A program made the position numbers and the translations under genes. From an uncultured Clostridia bacterium (GTDB lineage Bacteria > Bacillota > Clostridia > TANB77 > CAG-508): a DNA stretch of 64,000 nt. The notes beneath the pieces were generated by a model. The model did not search any database. It worked only from the letters and a program-made list of their open reading frames with translations, and was not told the origin of the DNA. Of this stretch, positions 59,691-64,000 are shown one piece after another. Location: positions 124,001 to 188,000 of the forward strand of contig CAKPGC010000001.1 of assembly GCA_934154445.1 (NCBI GenBank), read 5' to 3'. How positions within the stretch are numbered: position 1 is the first letter of the stretch; the number at the start of each line of letters is the position of its first letter.

Positions 59691-61344
59691 TTATGTATTA
59701 AATTGGTTAATAAATTTAAAATAAATAGTTATCTTTTTATTCTCATGTACTTCTATGTAATCAATTAACTCTGTTATAATATTTCTGTCCAATTCTGTTA
59801 TATTTTTATGTGTTTTAAAATTCTCTACCCATTTGCTATTCTCATCTATAATTTCTTCATGTTTTTCTTTTTGTTTATCTATATTCATCATTACTTTTTT
59901 TATTCTATCTATATCCTGTTCGTATTTTTGTTTATACTCCAAATATTCTTCTTTGGTTATATATTTATTTTTCCAATCTTCATATAAACATCGTTTTAGA
60001 TTATTCAACCTTTCTATTTCTCTTTCTTTTGTTTGTCTTATATTTTCCATATTCTCATTTGCCAATTTTCTAGTGTTTGATTTGTTAATTTGCTCTAATA
60101 TTTTTTCAGTGTCAACAAACAGTTCTATGTGTAATTTAATAGCTTCTAACACTGCTTTTTCTAATTTTTTCACTTTTATAGTATGCTTTGTGCATAACTT
60201 ATTTGACTTTTTTCTATATGTGCCACATATATAATATTCATAAATAGTACCACTTTTATTTTTACAATACTTTTTATGCATTGCCCTACCACAATCTCTA
60301 CACTTTAACATTCCGGCCCACATACTTAATTTTCCACTGTTTTGTACCCTAGTATCAACTTTTCTCATTACCTGCGCTTTTTCAAATAATTCTTTATCTA
60401 TAATTGCCTCATGCATATTTTCTACGGTAATCCACTCATCTTCAGGTACTTGCACTACTTTGTGAACTTTATAACTTTTTGCTTTTCTTTTACCTTGAGT
60501 TACATTTCCTATATAAATATCATTTTTTAATATGTTCCTAACAGTAGATGGACACCACGAATAATCCTCTTGTAATATTCTAGAATTATTATAGTTTTGT
60601 TTTAATTTTTTCTTTTTATAACCTGTTGGATTTAAAACTTCCATATCATTTAGTCTATGACATATACTTAGGTTTCCTAATCCTTCATTTACTTTCCATT
60701 CAAAAATTTTTCTTACAATTTCGGCTGACTCTTTGTCTATGATTAATTTATGATTATCTTCTGGATTTTTTATATATCCATACGATGGAAAGGCTCCCAC
60801 AAATTCTCCGTTTCTTTTTTCTTCCATTTAATGCGGACCTTATTTTTATTGATGTATCTCGTGCATATTCATCATTTATCAAGTTTTTAAATGGTACTAA
60901 TATTGTATTTGTGCTTGTAGGGTTTTTAAAACTATCTACACTATCATTAATAGCAATAAATCTAACGTTAAATAAAGGAAATATTTGCTCTATATAATTC
61001 CCCACTTCTATATAATTCCTTCCAAGTCTTGATAAATCTTTTACAAGAACACAGTTAATGTTTCCTTTTCTCATATCTTCTAATAGTCTTTGAAATCCAG
61101 GTCTATTAAAATCTGTTCCTGTATAGCCATCATCAACATAAGTATCATAGACAAATAAATCATCATATTCTTCAATAAATTCGTTTAACAAAGTTTTTTG
61201 GCTTGTTATACTATTACTTTCTTGCTTGTCTTCTCCATTGTCACTATCTTCTTGTGAAAGTCTTATATATATTGCTACTGACCATATTTTTGTTCCTTTT
61301 GTATTTGAATCTACTAAAGAATATTTTGATTTTCTGCCAGCCAT
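59691..61344 (-). pseudogene. Large serine recombinase, split by one frameshift
   Basis: The N-terminal piece (start ATG 61344) has the resolvase domain: YIRLSQED with the catalytic Ser, DDGYTGTDFNRPGFQRLLED and LSRLGRNYIEVG. Near 60830 the frame moves by one base in an A-run (AGAAAAAAGAAACGG), and the C-terminal piece (to 59691) continues NGEFVGAFPSYGYIKNP, a recombinase domain, a zinc ribbon (CRDCGRAMHKKYC ... CGTYRKKSNKLC) and a long coiled coil. Together they give a full-length protein of about 550 aa. The A_AAA_AAG heptamer present would shift the wrong way, so I see a lesion or error, not programmed frameshifting. Confidence 0.85.
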
Positions 61345-61358
61345 TTTCTTCCCCCCTA

Positions 61359-61514
61359 TTATCTTCCAGCTTTATTCTTTTGTTTTAATATATTTAACAT
61401 ACATTCTTCTATAGTCTTATCATTGTCAGTATATTTTATTTCAACAATAATATCTTCAACTTTCATTTGATATGATTCTATATTTTTCTCTAAACATAAA
61501 GATTCATCTTTCAT
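61359..61514 (-). CDS. Small acidic protein upstream of the recombinase (51 aa)
   Basis: ATG 61514 follows a GAGG site; the peptide runs MKDESLCLEKNIESYQMKVE and ends ILKQKNKAGR. It is helical and charged. The recombinase start lies 15 bp after its stop, with AGGGGGG as ribosome site between them, so they are coupled. Such small genes commonly precede large serine recombinases in clostridial elements. Function unknown. Confidence 0.65.
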   Translation of the reverse strand: MKDESLCLEKNIESYQMKVEDIIVEIKYTDNDKTIEECMLNILKQKNKAGR

Positions 61515-61606
61515 AACTTAATTACCTCTTTTTTGCTTTGATATTTAAGTTTATTAATTATTTCAAATTTTATTACTTTTTTATATTTATAAAATAAAAG
61601 GAAAAA

Positions 61607-61628
61607 AGGAGAGCTCTTGCTCTCCTTC
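61607..61628 (-). terminator. Terminator after the SSB-like gene
   Basis: AAGGAGAGC / GCTCTCCTT with TTTTTT on the minus strand. Confidence 0.85.
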
Positions 61629-61655
61629 TCTGTTAGAAAATTTCTTTTACTTATT

Positions 61656-62375
61656 TTAGAATTTATGTATTGCCTTTATAGAGACTTCATAAATTTCTTT
61701 ATATTCTCCCTCTTCTGAATCTTCGGAATATCTTTTAAAATATTCTCTACTTTGTACTCTACCAAGGATTTTTACTCTGTCTCCAATCTCTAATTCGCTT
61801 GTCCACAGTGCAATTCTTCCCCATGCGATACATGGAATCCAATCTGATAAATTATAAGTTCTTTTAATATCAGTACATAATTCCGTTATAAATTTTCCAA
61901 AAGGTGTCTGTCTAAATATTGGTGGTTTACAAATATACCCATCCAAGTAAATTAGATTTTCGCTTTTAGTAGTTTCATATTCTGCTGTATCATTATAGAT
62001 GTTGATTTTTTTAACAAACATATATAATTTCACATGTCTACTTCCATCTCCATCTACTTTACCAAAAGCTCTAAATTCTCCAGATATCTCAGTCCACTTA
62101 TCCTTAATAGATTTATTTATTAAATCCTTTCGAATCAATAACTCAGACACAATTACTGGTATATGGTCATCCACTCCACTTTTTCTTGTTACTTTGACTT
62201 TTGTCCGATAGAATTTTTCTCCAAATGTTTCATGGCTGAATTCAAGTTCTGTTTCCATTCTACCTTTAATAAACATTTTGTTAAATCTACCAAAGGGGTT
62301 GAAATTAGAGTATTTTTCCTCTTGTCTTGTTATGGCATTGTCCTCCCATATTGTTGCTAGTGTTTCCTCCTGCAT
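61656..62375 (-). CDS. Mobile-element SSB-like protein with two OB folds
   Basis: A 239-aa protein. The C-terminal half (YLDGYICKPPIFRQTPFGKF, then WIPCIAWGRIALW and GDRVKILGRVQSREYF) follows the SSB fold; the N-terminal half (FIKGRMETELEFSHETFGEK and SELLIRKDL) looks like a second OB fold. Such proteins occur on integrative elements and may protect ssDNA or aid replication. AGGAGG and a consensus promoter precede it. No acidic SSB tip is present. Confidence 0.75.
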   Translation of the reverse strand: MQEETLATIWEDNAITRQEEKYSNFNPFGRFNKMFIKGRMETELEFSHETFGEKFYRTKVKVTRKSGVDDHIPVIVSELLIRKDLINKSIKDKWTEISGEFRAFGKVDGDGSRHVKLYMFVKKINIYNDTAEYETTKSENLIYLDGYICKPPIFRQTPFGKFITELCTDIKRTYNLSDWIPCIAWGRIALWTSELEIGDRVKILGRVQSREYFKRYSEDSEEGEYKEIYEVSIKAIHKF

Positions 62376-62515
62376 TGTATTTTCCTCCTGTTCAAGTTTT
62401 CTGCTTATAATACATTTAGTAAAAGAATTCTTCTAAATTGCCTACATAAAAAATTATGTTTTTGCTTTTAAATTAAGAAATAAATTCTTCATTTATATAT
62501 ATAAACAACATTTAT

Positions 62516-62544
62516 ATTATACCATTTTTCCAGGATTTTGTAAA
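62516..62544 (-). promoter_or_regulatory. Promoter of the SSB-like gene
   Basis: On the minus strand TTTACA (62539-62544) and TATAAT (62516-62521), 17-bp spacer. Confidence 0.85.
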
Positions 62545-62567
62545 GTTGGTTACTAAATACCTCACAC

Positions 62568-62585
62568 ACCTCCTTGGTGTATTTT
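62568..62585. repeat. Right 18-bp direct repeat (att-like)
   Basis: ACCTCCTTGGTGTATTTT, identical to the left copy at 59073-59090; it abuts the remnant of a second recombinase. Confidence 0.85.
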
Positions 62586-62595
62586 GTCATTACAA

Positions 62596-62996
62596 TTATG
62601 TCTCTTTTACTTTTTCAAAGATACTTGCTTTATTTTCTTCATCTATGTATTCTATAATTTTGTTCAATTCATTCATAAATTTAAAATTAATAGTTATTTT
62701 TTTATTTTCATGTACTTCTATGTAATCAATTAACTCTGTTATATTTTTATGTTTTTTAAAGTTTTCTATCCATAGACTATTTCCATTTATAATTTCTTCT
62801 TGTTTTTCTTTTTGTTTATCTAAATTAATAATGATCTCTTTTATTTTATCTATATCTTGTTCATATTTTTGCTTGTAATTTAAGTATTTTTCTTTAGTTA
62901 TATAGTCATTTTTCCAATCTTCATATAAACATCCTTTAAAATTATTTATCTTTTCTATCTTTTTTCTTTTGCTTGTTTTATATTTTCAACTTTCAT
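62596..62996 (-). pseudogene. C-terminal fragment of a second serine recombinase
   Basis: From a stop at 62596 back to about 62950 the frame reads GCLYEDWKNDYITKEKYLNY, then KQEEIINGNSLWIENFKKHK and LIDYIEVHENKKITINFKFM, closely matching the coiled-coil end of the recombinase at 59691. Compared with it, about eight residues (after NITE) are lost and the frame shifts near 62960. The resolvase domain is absent. It stops right beside the right direct repeat, where an intact element would carry its recombinase. Confidence 0.8.
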
Positions 62997-62999
62997 ATG

Positions 63000-63250
63000 A
63001 CAATTACCTCTTCTTAATATTGATATTTAAATTTATTCGTAATAAAAAAATTTTATTACTTTTTTCTCTCTACTAAGTAAATGTTCCTTGAAACTCAAAA
63101 ATCGGAAATTTCATAAAAGATTTTGCAAAAAAATAACTAGATAATTAGTTTTTTACTAATTTCTAGTTATTTTTATTACTTGTATATCTTATTATTTAAA
63201 ATAAACACTCTTACACAAATTTATGAACATTTTAATAAATTTATTCAAAA
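63000..63250. other. Non-coding stretch with a long inverted repeat
   Basis: No gene seen. AATAACTAGATAATTAGT (63132-63149) and its near-complement (63154-63171) form a stem followed by T-rich DNA, a likely terminator. DNA near 63000 (AATTGTCATA-type) resembles the integrase ribosome-site region at 19297. Confidence 0.5.
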
Positions 63251-63274
63251 GAGGTGATTATTTCTAACCACCTC
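63251..63274 (-). terminator. Terminator of the Cys-rich peptide gene
   Basis: GAGGTG / CACCTC stem with TTTT on the minus strand, about 40 bp after the stop. Confidence 0.7.
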
Positions 63275-63309
63275 CCAGTTCGACATCAGTTGATGTCATA
63301 GTCGAGGAA

Positions 63310-63483
63310 TTAGTCCGCTGTTTTGTAGGTTTCCTTAACGGAAGTTACATCAGCATTCTGATCCTGACAACCTTTGCAGTTTACTCCACCGCCCTGACAT
63401 AAGCTCGCACATCTACATGTGCTCGCAAAAGACATAGGCTTAACCATAGAGTCTGCAACCTTTTTGGTGTCAACACACTTCAT
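63310..63483 (-). CDS. Six-cysteine small peptide, candidate RiPP precursor (57 aa)
   Basis: ATG 63483 behind AAAAGGAGG encodes a peptide with a 20-residue front part (MKCVDTKKVADSMVKPMSFA) and a Cys-rich centre STCRCASLCQGGGVNCKGCQ, then a polar tail ending KETYKTAD. Cys positions are 3, 23, 25, 29, 36 and 39. The leader/core split and high Cys content are typical of radical-SAM modified (ranthipeptide/sactipeptide-like) precursors, though it is not the known SCIFF sequence. A counted line has 48% G+C, far above the genome here. It has its own promoter and terminator and diverges from a maturase-like gene. Confidence 0.75.
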   Translation of the reverse strand: MKCVDTKKVADSMVKPMSFASTCRCASLCQGGGVNCKGCQDQNADVTSVKETYKTAD

Positions 63484-63608
63484 AACCTTTACCTCCTTTT
63501 GATGAAAAAATATAATGTTAAGGTTATATATTAACTTAGGAAAAACCTAAGATAACCTTCTCAAATTTGAGAAATGTTGACAAGCATATTATTTGCTTAG
63601 TGATTATC

Positions 63609-63637
63609 ATTCTATCATATTTTCCAAATTATGTCAA
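63609..63637 (-). promoter_or_regulatory. Promoter of the Cys-rich peptide gene
   Basis: On the minus strand TTGACA (63632-63637) and TAGAAT (63609-63614), 17-bp spacer, leaving a leader of about 120 nt. The leader has an inverted repeat ACTTAGG / CCTAAGT-like near 63535-63552. Confidence 0.85.
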
Positions 63638-63715
63638 GTACTGTATTGTGGTTTTTATAAAAAACTCTAAAAACACTATAATAAAAATCAAGATATAATC
63701 AAAAAACAAATTTTC

Positions 63716-63744
63716 TTGACAAATTATGTAAATTGCATTATAAT
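63716..63744 (+). promoter_or_regulatory. Promoter of the gene at 63822
   Basis: TTGACA 63716-63721 and TATAAT 63739-63744, 17-bp spacer, consensus in both boxes. Confidence 0.88.
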
Positions 63745-63821
63745 ATATATACATCTTTGTAGAAAACGAGATATTATAAACCAGTGTAAAAAATAACTAT
63801 AACATCCAGGAGGTACACATT

Positions 63822-64000
63822 ATGAAACTTTCAAAATTTTTTACAGTTGTTCAGATTGAGGATGATGTTTTTGCTGTCTATAATCGTATTGTTATGGATA
63901 TAGTATTTGTAACAAGAGAAGAATTGACTAAGATTCAGAATCTTCATTTTGAAACCAAGCTACTCAAAAGCAAAGGAATCTATGTAGAAAATGATTCTAC
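63822..64000 (+). CDS. N-terminus of a possible peptide maturase (partial)
   Basis: ATG 63822 follows CAGGAGGT. The 59 visible residues start MKLSKFFTVVQIEDDVFAVY and continue NRIVMDIVFVTREELTKI. This pattern (short basic start, strand, then a Tyr-Asn turn and strand) resembles N-termini of radical SAM/SPASM peptide maturases, which have a precursor-binding region there. The catalytic part lies outside the window, so this is inference from pattern and context. It diverges from the Cys-rich peptide gene. Confidence 0.5.
   Translation, partial: MKLSKFFTVVQIEDDVFAVYNRIVMDIVFVTREELTKIQNLHFETKLLKSKGIYVENDS

Larger units (their letters stand above)
59073..62585. mobile_element. Serine-recombinase element inserted in the class B PBP gene
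   Basis: About 3.5 kb between identical 18-bp direct repeats. It carries, on the minus strand, an SSB-like gene, a 51-aa gene, a large serine recombinase (frameshifted) and a 145-aa unknown gene. No conjugation or phage structural genes are seen, so it is a minimal integrative element. It interrupts the PBP gene; clean excision over the 18-bp repeat would restore the HQGGG codons. Confidence 0.8.

Noticed and set aside
60815..60850. Programmed -1 frameshift at A_AAA_AAG in the serine recombinase
   Set aside because: The heptamer is in the right register for -1 slippage, but the C-terminal half lies in the +1 frame, so slippage would not join the two halves.
1..64000. CRISPR array
   Set aside because: No regularly spaced repeats with unique spacers and no cas genes were seen; repeats found are scattered single palindromes.
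1..64000. tRNA or rRNA genes
   Set aside because: I looked for cloverleaf-type GC-rich blocks with GTTCRANYC-like arms in intergenic DNA and found none; the GC-rich gap at 9541-9769 is the T-box leader.

Overview
The window is low-G+C DNA from a Gram-positive, anaerobic, endospore-forming lineage, most likely Clostridia (Bacillota). The evidence is spo0A, sipL and yunB-like sporulation genes, a four-subunit pyruvate:ferredoxin oxidoreductase, a meso-DAP type MurE, an aspS T-box and a GatCAB amidotransferase. Strong Shine-Dalgarno sites and consensus sigma-A promoters with 17-bp spacers recur. I cannot name a genus.

Layout. 1-13.2 kb is mostly core: proS/scpB, rpsT, the T-box controlled aspS-gatC-gatA-gatB operon, HU, a MurJ/SpoVB-type flippase and rplM-rpsI. 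13.3-26 kb is accessory. It holds a truncated MYG1 pseudogene; a tight three-gene cassette (NMP-kinase/Mom-like fusion, HAM1-like NTP pyrophosphatase, FeS HhH-GPD DNA glycosylase); two related tyrosine-recombinase loci, one intact and one internally deleted; TatD; a G+C-richer GNAT/ASCH pair; and a gene decayed by several frameshifts. 26-37.3 kb carries sporulation genes (yunB with a frameshift, sipL, spo0A), YigZ and HI0933-like genes, a PLP enzyme, a divergent RelA/SpoT-like protein and rpsF-ssb-rpsR. 37.4-53.8 kb has a Ca-type P-ATPase, YtaF, SMC, the POR operon, ferredoxin-RicT-HolB-LepB and a sensor kinase. 53.9-58.7 kb is a short dcw cluster (murE, mraY, an ftsW/spoVE with a 1-bp frameshift, murG).

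Right end. The class B penicillin-binding protein gene (spoVD/ftsI type) that should precede murE is cut in its transpeptidase 3' end by a 3.5-kb serine-recombinase element bounded by 18-bp direct repeats (59073-59090 and 62568-62585). Remains of a second related element follow. The last kilobase is G+C-richer and encodes a six-cysteine peptide with its own promoter and terminator, facing away from the start of a gene that resembles the N-terminus of a peptide maturase. This may be an undescribed RiPP locus.

Cross-cutting signals. A family of short palindromes (core TTGTCAAAAAGGG...CCCTNTTGACAA) sits at six loci, sometimes supplying the last codons of a gene or the DNA just before a start. 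Three sporulation-linked genes (yunB, spoVE-like, spoVD-like) are broken while spo0A and sipL are intact, which suggests either decay of sporulation, developmentally excised DNA, or sequence errors for the two single-base cases.
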